This document shows positions 24,293 to 36,600 of a stretch of DNA of 64,000 nucleotides, piece after piece (the stretch's first letter is position 1; each line of letters begins with the position of its first letter). The stretch comes from Plectrocnemia conspersa (lineage: Eukaryota > Arthropoda > Insecta > Trichoptera > Polycentropodidae). The stretch lies in NCBI GenBank assembly GCA_009617715.1, contig VTFK01000066.1:806001-870000 (forward strand). Direction: 5' to 3'. Below the pieces are notes generated by a model. That model had not been told where the DNA came from. It worked only from the letters and a program-made list of their open reading frames with translations, and searched no databases. The position numbers and the translations under genes are program-made.

Positions 24293-26489
24293 TCAATGTT
24301 GTATGATATAATAGGATATGTATTAGACAATAACAAAAAGTCCTGTTTTGCCCCGTATTGTCATCATTAGTCAGAATAAAAAAAATATATGAAACAGAAT
24401 TACAAAAATATTCAAATTTCGCACATTTTAATAATTTAAATAGCTTAATACAATGATTGATAAATAAATTCCTTACATCTTGATTTCATTGAAGAGAAAC
24501 TATAAATAAAATCTAGAAATATATGCAAGTTACAAATAAAAATAAGAAGTCCTTTTACCTCGTGTTTACCTTACTAATTATTAGACTTAATAATGAGCTT
24601 AATAATTAAACTGGGATTTTCTCAGATAATATTAATAAAACATGCTTTATAATACAAAAACGTGTTTTTAGAAGGCCGTGTATTTTTTTCAAAAGCGTAT
24701 GGTACAGAGGAAAATCTTCGTAATAAACATGCGTACAAATCACGATGAAACGGTCTCGCTCGACTTTTATTTTTATGCTTTTTGATTGCATGCGAACAAT
24801 GTGATTTTTGGAGGCTTCTCTAGTAAACTTGTATGTTTTATACATATCTACATATGCATGTGAATATATAGAATAACATTTGTAGTATTATATACATATG
24901 TTTACATGTATATATATTTTAAAATATTTTTTTTATTATAAACTTTGCAAGTCGTTGCGATCTTATAATTTAATGTGTAGCTAGAGTTTCGAAGAGACCG
25001 TCTCTCTTTATATTTAAATCTCGCTGCCATAATTCTCGAAAAAATTATATTTAAAGATATAATACCCTAAATCCGATAGTACAAAAAAATGTGTCAATTT
25101 GGTGTAAACTTTGCTGTATTTAAGCTCAATATTTAATTGTTGTGCATTTAAAGTCGAAAGTGAAGTGATTTTTTAATGGCAGATTTTGGCTTATGTACAA
25201 TCGGAGTAAAGGGAGGAGATCAACGTCTTGTTTAATATGGATAATTTGTGCCTGTTTTTATTTAAGTATGACAACAGTGAAATTTATAGTTGCATTGCTT
25301 GAATTCGCATTGCATTTTACAGTGCCCACATTATTTCGTTATTTGTACCTTTTAAAATATATTCCATTTAAACCTTATATGCTTTGGTGATTCACAACAT
25401 ACACAACTTCTTTGCAAATTTAGAGAACAAAAATTGAAATCTTTTAATAACTCTCTACATTTAATAATGCACTTTGAGTTTTCTACGGAATTCCATTTCC
25501 AAAAACGATTCTTACTTTGATCGGACGCGTGAAATTCTATCTATTTACCAAAATATTGATTTTGGGGTGCTTTAGATGGTGTTTATTCAATCAAAATCGC
25601 TAAGGAATGCGCATTTGTTAAAAGTAGAAAAAACATAACTGAATGTTATGTTTTTTTCTACTTTTTTTATTGTTTTACTTAGAAATACGAAACGTTGTCG
25701 ACTAAATGAGAAAGCCTTTGCTATTGCCTATTTTTTTAATTTTATTGTTTAAATTACGTGTGGCTATAAATATTACGCAATTTTGTAAATGCAAGCTAAA
25801 ATTAACACGACATATTATGCTTGTCTTTTATCACTTTTTTCAATTGTGCGATTTTTATATTTTTATAGACCCATAATTAATTTAATAATATATAGTAAAT
25901 TATATTTTAAGTCAACCTTAAATAAATTTTATCTACAATGCATTATATTTAAATATAAAAATGCAATTAAGATGTATGAGTATTTTTACGAATATATTAT
26001 CAACGTTTTTTTATCTTATTGACGAACTATTTTACTAATAATATAAATTTACGACCACAAGTACTTAGCTCTATATAGAAGCATTTTTGTCAAATTTCAA
26101 ACCCTGCACTGTAGCGGCCAATATGTTACACGGACAGAAAATATGTAATGTTAATAGCGCAGCGAGATAAAGGATGACTCATCTACAAAAAATCTAATGA
26201 ATTATTGAAATGTTTTAAATAATCTCCTGTGTATTTCCCATATATTACTCTAATAGTAAGGTAATTAATAAATTGTTTCTAACAAAGTTTGCCATTCATA
26301 TCTAGCCTCGACTTGTTAGTATTACTTATTGCTCTTGTGTGTAAATAGAAGATCGGTTGAAAATAAGATGAGATGGAAAGGCCTAAAATAAATATAAATA
26401 CCCCAAAAAAACTTCCCAAAATTCCAACACATACCAATAGAGATATTTACTTGACAAACTTTCACTCAAAGCTTTCCAAGACACCCCTA
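24293..26489. other. AT-rich intergenic DNA
   Basis: Only short unrecognised open frames (24606-24845, 25193-25390, 25789-26022). A near-perfect hairpin at 25621-25664 is listed separately. Confidence 0.5.
25621..25664. repeat. Hairpin with ~19-bp arms
   Basis: AAAGTAGAAAAAACATAAC (25621-25639), loop TGAAT, then the reverse complement with a single extra T in the T run (25645-25664). Confidence 0.85.
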
Positions 26490-26960
26490 GCCCCTCCTCC
26501 GTCTCTGTCATCTCCGACTGAGTGCAAATTTCTCTCGGAGCCACCATCAAGCATCCAGAGGTTCGATTGGCGGCATGAAGAAGGTTCTCCGAAAGCAATA
26601 ACAGGAGGGTGAATAAGTAAATAAGTGTGTCACAAAGCCGAAATATGTCGGCTCGGGTACTTAACGCCCTCGTTTCCCAACGGCGGAGTCTTAATTATGC
26701 AAAACGACTCGGGGTGGTTTCAACCCCTCCATCATTCGCAGGTAATTCCGGCGCCGCTCGAATAAAATTTAAGGGTTATTATTATTATTATGAATTAGAG
26801 TCGGCCTCAAAGTGTCTCCAATAACGTGCGGGGGCCATAACTCCAACAGGTGAGGCGGCGGCGCTTTGTCCTAATGCGCCTTGTCTGGCTTTAAAGGAGT
26901 TTTAAAACGTTTCTCTAAAAAGTTGCATTCGAGCAGCGCCAGGTGTAGGTTTAAGTATGC
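26490..26960. promoter_or_regulatory. G/C-richer island (candidate regulatory DNA)
   Basis: Raised G/C and CpG with short frames in several phases (26373-26824) and no recognisable protein. An ATT-trinucleotide run lies near 26777-26791. The role is inferred. Confidence 0.3.
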
Positions 26961-29900
26961 AGCAATTTCAGAAATGGGCTATAGAATGAAATTTGAACAT
27001 AATCCTAATAGTCTTATTGCGGCGCAAGACGCTAGAGAAATTTACTGTTTTTTTGATGTGAAGCATCTCAATAATATTGACTTATAAACCAAATATAATT
27101 ACCATTAACTATTTTTTATTAAATTTATTAATAGTATAGTAACAAAAATAGATTTGGGTTCGCAGATAGCTCACGTAACACATTTGAGTTACGTGTAAAT
27201 AATAATATGTATTGAATGAGTTTTCGGTCTTAAGCTATTCATCTAGACGACTTCTAATTAATCCATAGAGTGCCATAGACGTTTGGGCTTAATTAGGAAC
27301 ACGTGTATTGAAAATAAATCAAAATTTACACGAATATATTAATTTTATTGTACGTACTCCTGATTTGATATAATATTATAAATGAATATTAAATTCAATA
27401 TTATATGAATTGTCAAGACAATTTTTAACTATAATAATTTACAATATATAATAGTATGTTTTTTTATAATAAAACCATACTTATTTATTGTAGATTTTTC
27501 GTTGCAACATGATAAGCATTACAACGATGTCAATACAATCAACAACTACTAATTAAATATTGAGATATTAGATAATAAATCAGTTACATGTACTTTAATA
27601 AATATTAATTATTATTACAGCTTAATAATAATAGATGCACGACCAATCTTGATCCTTTTTTAATTATTTTAAGAAAACCTAATCTGTAATGGTCTTTCTG
27701 TTCCATAGCCGTACTGTTAACACAATTCCGCCTGTGAATGTCTGTTTCCGATCCTCATCAATGCCAGATTTTTTATTAAAGTTGTCTGGCAAAACTTATG
27801 AGGCCTATCTCCTATGGTTTAATTTCGGAGTTGTCCTCTTCTATAAAGGTGGTGTTTCAACTGAAAAGGAAGGACGACTTCTCTAGGTCAATCTGTATTT
27901 ATTTTAGAGTGGCAACACTTATTTAACGCCGTCCAGAAATCGTCATAGTGATGTGACATTTTATAAGGAAAGCCTTGCTACGAGCTTACGAGTCTCGGCG
28001 CTCCTTTTCCGGAGCTATCGCGTCACCACAGTAGCTAACTCTTAAGAGTTTTTTCCCCATTTGCAACCTCGGGACCCGTGTGGTCTATAGAGCTCTACGT
28101 ACGAGCTAAAACAAGAATTGAAATTTAATAACAGCAGTAATCACTCTTGCGCTTACACTCAAGAACTCACTTTTAATAAACACAGACTTACAAATTGATT
28201 CAGCAAAACCTGAGGAGCCAGAGACTAAAGAAACTTGCTATTAAAAGCAAAATTAATAATAATTCTAAAAAACACAGATAGACACTTTAAATAAATAAAT
28301 TTAGTTAAAGTTAAAAAAAAACAAAACCAAGATTATTTTTTTTAGCAACCAAATAAAGAAATAGTACAGAGAGATAAAATATTGCTTACATTATTGAAAT
28401 GGTTAAATTTAAGAAGTTTTCATAAGAAATAAATATGTACATACACTTAATACATAGAATAAAGATAATAAAAAGGTAGCTAGCTATACAAATATGAGTT
28501 CGGATGAGAGAATATTTTGCGGGTGTGGGTTTATATAATAGAATCCTTAGGATAATCCACGTAAGTAAAAATTTAGCGCGTTTTCTGGGGGGAATAAGAC
28601 ATCTTTCTACTATATGATACAATAATAAATTTAATAACTAATTTACTTTATTTTATTTTATATATAATAATAAAAATTATATATAATATACTACATAGAT
28701 TAGGAATACACAAAATATATGTATCACTATCTTCTGATTTACGATAAGTAAAAACTTTTTAGTTTAAATTACAATATAATTTAAAAGTCTAGTCGCTACA
28801 AAGGAAAACATTAAAAAATTTATAAAATTAAGTCTCGAAATAATATGCTTTATGTATTTCTATTTCACATAAACATATTAAAAGAAAACCACAATCTGTT
28901 TTCCAAGAAAACTTGTATACCTGGGTGTTAAAAATTACCACTTTCGACGAATGAAGTAAAATATAATAGCGAAGGAGAATTACATAGTGATATGAAGAAA
29001 ACATCCTAAATGTACTACTTTAAAAAATACTTATTCTTATTGCATCTTTATATATTATACGAATATATATTTATTGTGTGTATTAGTGTTTTTGTATATT
29101 TTATAATAACACATCATTGATATTTCTCTCATAATTTTTGATAGTTTTACATAGGAAAATAAATTATTTTTCAACAATTTTACTTTAATATTAATATATT
29201 TAAATTTAAAGCGAAAACGAATGCGATAGTTTTGTAGATATAAAAAATGATAACTTACCATACATTAATTTACAATAATAATGGCCATTTACTTTTTTCA
29301 ACAAAATTTCATTAAGGCTTTACATAATTAGATATATGAAATATGAAAAATACGCAAAATTATGTAAATCATACAAAAAGTATATAACATACACGTATGT
29401 TAAATTTATATAGCATTTACTAGGTCGATTTATAAGGTCAGTGAGTGCCTTTTAAGCTTTTATTATGCAGTCGAAAAAAAAATAATACCGATTCCGACAG
29501 CGCATTTATTGTTGAACGTTAATCTTTTATCTTATTATTACTTATCATACATACCACTTGATCTTAAGCACTAACTAGTGGCTAAAGTATTTATTTATTT
29601 ATTTAATAAAAAAAATCCTTAATTAAAAATAAAGATAGCACTTTTGACTAGTTCTGATTTAGCACCCCTAAACAGCTCTTGTCCCAAAATAATATACTTA
29701 TTTAAACCATACTTATTTTATACATTTTGCAGACTAACAATATTTTTTAAACGTGAGCCAGCACATTACTTATATATGAATTGCCGAAAAATATCCCTAA
29801 ATTATTTTAACTTTTTGCTTAATTCATGTTTTTTGCTTTAATAATAATATTAAATGGTTAGAAAAAAAAATATCATAAGTTAATAAAATAAAAGACGATT

Positions 29901-30689
29901 TTTTAACTTTAAAAAAATATTATAATATTTATAAATACAAATTGGCAATAAATTATTTATTTTAAAAATGTTTTACAAAAATATCGCGCTCGCGCCTAAT
30001 CGTCAAACCAGTTATATGCGAGGGAACGATGGTCAGAAAATTGAACACCCCATGAATAATTCTCAATGAATCTGCAATGACTATTTTTAATTGTATGTAT
30101 GACGCAAAGATATTCATACTGAAGAACGAAGCGGGAATAATGACAGAGCGGCGAAGAAGAGCACGCTTGGTTTATTGCGTTCCCATATGACAATGTTTAG
30201 AGTCCAACCAATCAATTTGGTCCTAAAACACCTTGATAATAATAATGAACTGCCGACATCGAATAGTTGCAACAATCTTTAGCGTTCAGCAATAACAATA
30301 CCATAAGATAACACTATTTCCAATATAAGATTCATACGTTTTATAAAAATTTAAGTAATCCAAGTATATTGAATTTTTTTAACTATTCGTTCGTGCGTCA
30401 GTACTAAAGGCGTCTTAACAATATGGGTTTAACTCTGGATATTGCACATCTATTTGCACCAGAGAATCGGCAGCTTTTTCAATTTTTGATTCTCTGAAGT
30501 TGGTTCATCATCTACTTGGTCGAAGTTAGTAATAATTTAGTAGGTCCAAATTGGAAAGCTTTTAAAGTTACTATGTGAATGTCTATAAAAGTGTCAAAGA
30601 GAGTCTCAAAATAGTGTCTGAGGAAGTGATCATTGGTTTCCCGCGGTCACATATTTATACCTTCTAACCATATTTATAAAACTCTAAGC
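26961..30689. other. Mostly AT-rich intergenic DNA
   Basis: No gene is recognised. A moderately G/C-richer block lies at about 27900-28110. Short open frames (26881-27087, 27689-27886, 28386-28622, 29055-29261, 29644-29841, 29996-30193) have no recognisable domain. Confidence 0.5.
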
Positions 30690-30925
30690 CGAGACAGCTA
30701 AAAAATCATAAATGTTTACACTATGGAATGCTGAGATATGCTAGGTTGTAATGCAAGATGCTAGTGAGAGATTAAAAAAAAGTATGTCACGAATTTTTTT
30801 TGTTTATTTTGGGACACTGAGATGTGTTTGGTTGGATGACTGAATTCTAGTGAGAGCTAAACAAAAAAGATCATCTCGGAAATGTGAAACCAGAACATAT
30901 AGTCTACCTATGGTCCCTTCCATTA
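30690..30925 (-). repeat. Dispersed repeat with two internal ~110-bp units
   Basis: On the minus strand the phrase CTCTCACTAG, preceded by a T run, occurs twice, and each is followed by an ACATCTCAG/ATATCTCAG phrase, giving two related units. The same phrases occur at 57000-57230. Family unknown; probably a decayed transposon. Confidence 0.5.
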
Positions 30926-31034
30926 GAGATTTTGTTATCCGACCCTTTCGGTAGAACGGCCAATTGCAAAAATGTGGCTAATTTTTAAAACAGATTGCCG
31001 AGGGTCGTTTATATGGTAATCATAAATACACGTT

Positions 31035-31442
31035 TTGTCTCTTGTCATGGCATTTACGTCGAATACTTTTAATATTTCTAACTTATTGCGGTTACTTGCA
31101 CAATATGCAAAATGCATATTTTTGTCTTACACTTTTAAACCCCGTCTTTGTATATCTCATCCCAAAACTGTCTTTGTCACAAAAGTTTATGATTTAATAA
31201 CATCATTCTTAGATTCTCGCGCCTATAAGTTTTGCCTAAAACTGTTTATGAACATTTTTAGACCGGTCTTAATAGTACAATTGTTGAATGAAAGGGTGAT
31301 TCAATTCTCAAGAATTCTACTAAATCACTCACGATACGATAATGATACTTTAAGGTTTGAGAACCATAGAGACGCAAGGTGGAATCGAGTTAGAGTTTTA
31401 TTAGATTATATTACAATTGCGACAGACAAATACCCAAATTAA
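31035..31442 (+). other. Unrecognised 135-codon open frame
   Basis: One of the longest open frames in the desert outside transposon sequence, starting at an ATG. The product would be hydrophobic at first and basic later (LRFENHRDARWNRVRVLL). I see no domain, splice context or poly(A) signal. It may be chance or the relic of an element. Confidence 0.15.
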
Positions 31443-32369
31443 CTGCTACTTATTTACATTCGTTAAATATTTTCTATTATGTCTAATATTTTTAAAGGTT
31501 CAAAACGCAATAATTTGCAAACAAATTTTAACACAAACGGAACCGTGTCGAAAAATTACAATATGTCTCTTTGAATAATAATGTTTATTGTGAAAGTACT
31601 ACCTAGAAACTGGGTGCTTTTGAAGGCAATGTTCCGCTCCTTTAATTCTTGTATGTATAAAAAAGGAAACTTATACCTGAAATACATCTCAAACAACTAC
31701 TTTAGTTCAGATTCATTATTTGAGGTCGGTTTTTGCCTTTTTATAAATATATTCTTACTATGATTTTTTCCAGAGTCGGGTCCCGGGAATTTGTCCACTT
31801 CCCCCGCCCCTTTCGGCAGGCCTGTCTGCTCTCCATGACGAAAATATAACAACTAACCAACGTGGGCTTAGGTTGCCACTTGGAAAATAGAGGTCTCATT
31901 CTGAGAAATGCACTTCTTGCCATTTATATTCCAGCTCTTACTTCTTGAGATGAGTCCCGTTTCTCATTCATACGTGTACCCGAGTATATGTATGTACTGT
32001 ATAACTCTTTCTATCGGATCATTGTTGATGGTTGTGTTTAGTGTAGGAAGTGATCTTTTTGTTGCAATTAAGAATTTATTTTTACGAATATTAAACTTTA
32101 GATCATGCTTGTTACTTGGTTCAATTATCAATGTATTGGTTTACCATTCACCATTATTTTTAGCTTCTTACTATTTTATATATTATATAAGCAAAATAGT
32201 AAATTATTATACGAAACTCTATAAATGATTTTGTTGTAATAAATGTGAAAAACAGTATTATTATTATTAGTTTATATGCTTATTATCATACCCTATATAA
32301 CATCCAATAAATTGTGAATAATATCACTTGAGCCATTATCAACGTCTTCATGCGTCCATAGATCTGAAC
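31443..32369. other. Intergenic, nothing recognised
   Basis: A short GC-rich patch with CCCGGGAATTTGTCC lies at about 31776-31835. The open frame at 31908-32228 is hydrophobic and unrecognised. Confidence 0.4.
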
Positions 32370-32780
32370 GCCATGGCGCATTGTCGAAGTTTAATTCGAC
32401 TTTTTTTGCTTTATGCGATTTTTTTTTTCTTCTCCCCTCTTTCTCCATTACACTTCTTCGGAGTTTGGTTGAAAAATCGCCAGAAAATTGTTTTTCCGCC
32501 CTCGCGGCAATAATTTCGGCCCGGATGCGTTTCGTGGCGCCGCTCTGCGGCCAACTTTTTCCCGAAAACAGCGGCCATATTTTTTTTGTTTTAGGTTTTT
32601 TCATCTTCATGTGCGTCGAAACAACAAAGCGATAGATTATAACGGCGGAAGTCTGTTCTCGCTCCGTTAGCTGCGCATCGACAAACTTGTACCTTTTAAC
32701 TTACAAATGTTTCCGACCGGCGTTCGTTTCAAACGATTTGTTCCGTTCTCCGAGAGACAAGACGCTCTGTCAAAATGGTC
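32370..32780. promoter_or_regulatory. G/C-richer island (candidate regulatory DNA)
   Basis: CpG-rich block. Open frames run through it on both strands at once (32293-32670), the sign of few stop triplets in GC-rich DNA rather than of a gene. ATGGCG and GCCAT cores are present. Confidence 0.3.
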
Positions 32781-32919
32781 GATTCGAAAACATAAGCACT
32801 GCCAACATAACGCATTTAAGGAAAGATTTAACGAAAAAGACATTCAACAACGGAAACGAAAAATAAAAATATGATCGTAGACTTTACATCAAAAGAGTTA
32901 ATAATATAGGGGTAAGTGG

Positions 32920-33590
32920 AAAAATTTCAGCATCGACCTCAGTATTACGTTGTACATTAATAATTTGTTTTTGTCGACATTCGTGATCTGCGGCCTATGA
33001 GCAAATGCATCTCTCTCATACTTATACTAAGTTTCTTCTTTTTACTGAATATGTGTTTTTTCCAGGTTCATCTTCGGTCCAAGTGCATACCAAAATATTT
33101 CACATGTTCTCCCTGTGGCAATCTGTTCTTATTGAGATACACTGGTGAGCAGTATCATCTGAATAATTATTATTATATATAAATTAATTTCATATCCTTT
33201 AATAGTTTTTGTCGGAAAAGTGTGTTTCGTATATCAGTATAATATCTGTCTGTTCATTTTTTATAAATGTTTTTATTTCTTGCCTATGTTTGAGCAAGCC
33301 ATTGGCGTTCCAAGTTCCAGTCTGAGGAGGTTGGTCATTTTGATATTTTCGTAACAAGTGTGATTAATATAGTCATCATATTATTTATACTTTTCGTGAG
33401 TTTTAGCATCATATTTTCCATTCTTGTTACGACTTATTTTTATTATTTACTTCTTCTGATTGCATATGCTGTACTTAGTTTGCACGGGCGGCTGCAACAT
33501 TTCTTTGAATAATGTCAAATGTTTTTCTCTAGGTGGAGGGAATTTTTTCATTTTTAGTTCTTGATATTTTTATTTTATTTTTTTATTTTT
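32920..33590 (-). pseudogene. Jockey-type LINE, ORF2 remnants (internally deleted)
   Basis: Minus-strand translation gives WNANGLLKHRQEIKTF and ILIYETHFSDKN (about 33200-33320), the start of the AP-endonuclease domain of Jockey-type ORF2. It jumps directly to HVKYFGMHLDRR.TWKKH and NKLLMYNVIL (about 32920-33110), which belong to the region after the RT palm domain. Most of the endonuclease and the catalytic RT blocks are therefore deleted. Upstream (33330-33590) is the end of ORF1. This segment and the ORF1 piece at 35350-35830 are the two halves of one element separated by the LINE inserted between them. Confidence 0.75.
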
Positions 33591-35360
33591 TCGATTAAAT
33601 TAAGACCATCGTGGCTTAACAGGTTACCCCAATGCGCCACGATGGTCGAAAGCAAATTATAAATTTATAAAACATAAAAAAATGTATATATATAAATAAA
33701 TATAACAATACTTAAACATAACAAAAAAAAATTATAAAATATTAAAATTAAAAGATATAAACCGGATCAGATCCTCGTAGCTAACATTAAATAAATCAAT
33801 TTTCAATGCCAGCGTATTAAGGAGCCGTATGGCCACAGCTATAGGCGAGTCGGCAAGTGCGGATGTCCTAGCCCTAACTGCCATCAAAAGAGGTCTCGAT
33901 CATGATTCTCGAAAATGTTCCGGAACCCAAAACTGGAATTCCTCGAGAATAGCTGGATTGTCGACAGCACCTTTTAGTAGTTTGAAAAAATGCTTAGCGA
34001 CATACAGCTTTCTGCGAGAATTCAGCGAATCATATCCCAACGCTCCTAAAAGAAAGGCGCTGGGATATAAGAACGGATAATAACCAAATGTCCTTTTGTA
34101 AAGGTATCTTAAATACCTTTTTTGAATTTTTTCTACTAAAAGGGAATACTTGGCTATTCGGGGATTCCAAATTATAGATCCCGATTCAAGAATGCTACGA
34201 ACTAAGGTGTCATAGAGGATGCGAATAACTAACGGATCGTCAAAGTGAAAGGCATTCCTCATAACAAAGCCGAGCATCTTGGAAGATTTATCACAGACGT
34301 CGTGTATGTGTAGAGAGAACCTCCATTTGCTCTCGAAAGTGATTCCGAGATCTTTAATGGAAGTTTCTCTAGTCAAAATGTTACCACCGAGATGGTAGAA
34401 ATAAGCTGATGGCGAACGGGATCGAGAAAATGACACAGTATGGCACTTTCCGACACTAAAGGGCAGACGGTTAACGGAAGCCCATCTCTACAGAAAGTCT
34501 AAATCACTTTGTAGAGAGAAGGAGTCCGCAACAGATCGAATGCATTTATATAATTTTAAATCATCTGCGTACAGAAGAAAACTTGAATTTTTAATTGCTG
34601 TATTTATGTCATTAATAAATAACACAAAAAAAGCAGAGGTCCCAAATTGATCCTTGAGGAACCCCCCGAAGGGGTAAAATATTCTTTTGACAATCGGCCA
34701 CCATAGGTTACAAACTGTCTACGATTGCTTAAATAACTCGAAAATAACCGAGCTAAATTATCTGAGCAACCGAGGTTCGACAATTTTTTTAATAATAACG
34801 TATGACAAACTTTGTCAAAGGCTTTCTCAAAATCTGTATACACGACGTCTACTTGAATTCCGGCATCGAGAAAAGTTGTCACCGTTTTGGTGAACGACAG
34901 AAGATTAGTAACAGTGGAACGGGCAGGACGAAACCCGTGCTGTTGGTCTAATAAAACTTGCTGAAAGTGATTGTAGAGATATTTATGAATAATTATTTCA
35001 AATAATTTAGCAGGAGCTGACAACACTGCTACTGGTCTATAATTCTTTATATATAATTTGTCACCCTTTTATGAATAGGGTGACTTTTGTGCATTTCCAT
35101 AGATCAGGAAATGATGATGTTTTGAGAATCAGATCATAAATACATTTTAGAGGAGCAGCGAGACTGACTTCGCAACCCTTCAAAATAAAATCGGGAATTA
35201 AATCAGGTCCAGAAGAACGCCCTGTCTTTAATTTATTAAATCCGTATTTAAGATCTGAGTGCTCAGTTTCTTTGATGGTCAGTACTGAAGACCAAGAACA
35301 TGAAGTAGGAATATCATCCTTTATAATTTGCGGGTTGGTTCCTTTTTCAGAGTGCACATG
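33560..35360 (-). mobile_element. CR1/Jockey-superfamily LINE, copy A, with RT pseudogene
   Basis: Minus-strand RT remnants read in order: GRSSGPDLIPDFILKGC (about 35150-35230), HGFRPARSTVTNLLSF, VDVVYTDFEKAFDKV (about 34820-34870), a frameshifted SG...LGPLLF block, LLYADDLKLY (about 34555-34590, YADD intact), an in-frame stop, then KDLGITFESK and SILESGSIIWNP in the C-terminal domain. Two longer intact stretches remain (33900-34436 and 34604-35026). The endonuclease is missing, so the copy is 5'-truncated near 35340-35365. The 3' end carries a 12 bp stem-loop (33604-33615 with 33636-33647) and an A/T tail near 33565-33598. Neighbouring sequence on both sides is Jockey ORF1, so this LINE inserted into it. 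Confidence 0.88.
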
Positions 35361-35830
35361 TTTTTTTCTGTGGTCCTGTCCTTTTTTGTGCAGCTTGGGC
35401 TATGATTGCAGAAGCTTTTTGTGTAGTTGTATCATTTACATCTTGTACATTGGAGTGTTTCTCTTTTTCTGTATGGTCGTTCGAAAGTTATCTTTGTGTT
35501 TAATGTGTAGTTGATTTTGTATATTTCTTTGTTATTATCTTTCTGTTTTAGTTCTATAAAAAGCATTGGTAAAGAAGCTTTGTTTTTAGCTCTCATATTT
35601 GCTATATTTTTTATTTCTTGTTCGCGAGATTCTATCTCTTCTTCTATGTCATTTATATCTGTTTTATGGTTAATACCACGTAAAACTTCTTTAAACGTTT
35701 TATCCATTTTCAGTTGATTTAAGAGTTTTTTGTTTTAGTTCATTATAGATGGTTCCATCTTTTGATTGAATTTTAACTTGAGAGTTGCCAATGATTTTTA
35801 TTTCTTATTTATTTCTGGCATGGCGTGGTT
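35350..35830 (-). pseudogene. Jockey-type LINE ORF1 (gag, PRE_C2HC-type) fragment
   Basis: Minus-strand translation gives KIIGNSQVKIQSKDG, then LRGINHKTDINDIEEE, LPMLFIELKQKDNNKEIY, YTLNTKITFERPY and ending QCTRCK..YNYTKSFCNHSPSC, which matches the PRE_C2HC-plus-zinc-knuckle region of arthropod Jockey ORF1 proteins (nucleic-acid binding, packaging of the element RNA). The longest intact frame is 35432-35707; a frameshift near 35707 and a stop inside the knuckle break it. It abuts the truncated 5' end of the inserted LINE at about 35350. Confidence 0.8.
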
Positions 35831-36169
35831 TTTTTTTTTTTTTTATCAACTTATTTTCTATATATTTTTTTAGTACTTCAAATATATTGTTTGTAGGAGC
35901 ACCTAACCAGTAGTAGTATTTAATAGTGACTTGCCTACTCTTTAATACGCTGGCATTGCTCATTGCTCTATTTAATTTTATTATTTTATGTTTTTTTATA
36001 AGCTTTGCTGTACTACAAATATTAATAAAAATATATTGTTTCCATATATGCAGCAAAGAATTTTAAGAAAAGACCTGTGGAGAAATAATGTTATTACATT
36101 TTTTCTAACTTTCTTGACACCTCTGCCTCCTAATATCATACTGCGATAAAATATATCTCTCTTAATGTG
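35831..36169. other. Intergenic, possibly the 5' part of the Jockey element
   Basis: A minus-strand frame (35805-36056) has no recognisable domain. No other structure is seen. Confidence 0.3.
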
Positions 36170-36600
36170 TATCGATAACGTTGCAGTCGTTGTTGAAACT
36201 ATTCGGAAATTCCCACAACTTATCTAGTGTATTGCTAGCTGCTGTGTGTAAAATATAAGTTTCGTGCACCGCAATCCCGATTTATTCGCAAAGTTGGAAA
36301 TCTGCGGCAGAATTGGCCGCAACGTTGATTGAACTAATTCTTGTTGGCAAGTTTTCCGATAATTTATACACAATGAGTCCATTGTGCGCCGATGGACCTG
36401 GCTTGTTTTGTTATACTGTTTTAATTAAACTTAACGTACCCTAAAAGCTTTGCTACACGTTTTCATTTAGTGGAAGGTCTGCGTGCGATAATGACGCCTT
36501 CGATTAAATTCACACAACCCACAAATTCCAATAATCGGTTTACTTATAATTTAAACTGAAAAGCGATACGATTTCCTTCGTTTTCGTCCATTGGATATCA
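36170..36600. promoter_or_regulatory. G/C-richer island (candidate regulatory DNA)
   Basis: Mixed-composition block with CpG and TTAATTAA-type cores and no sustained frame. The role is inferred. Confidence 0.25.

Noticed and set aside
27900..28110. Apparent similarity to 5880-5940 (CACA.TAG.....CTCTTAA phrases)
   Set aside because: The shared phrases are short and the order breaks down on either side; not enough for a repeat call.
32293..32670. Open frames on both strands in the GC island
   Set aside because: Simultaneous openness on both strands reflects low stop-codon density in GC-rich DNA; no domain or splice context.
34687..34893. Plus-strand 68-codon open frame
   Set aside because: Antisense to the LINE reverse transcriptase.
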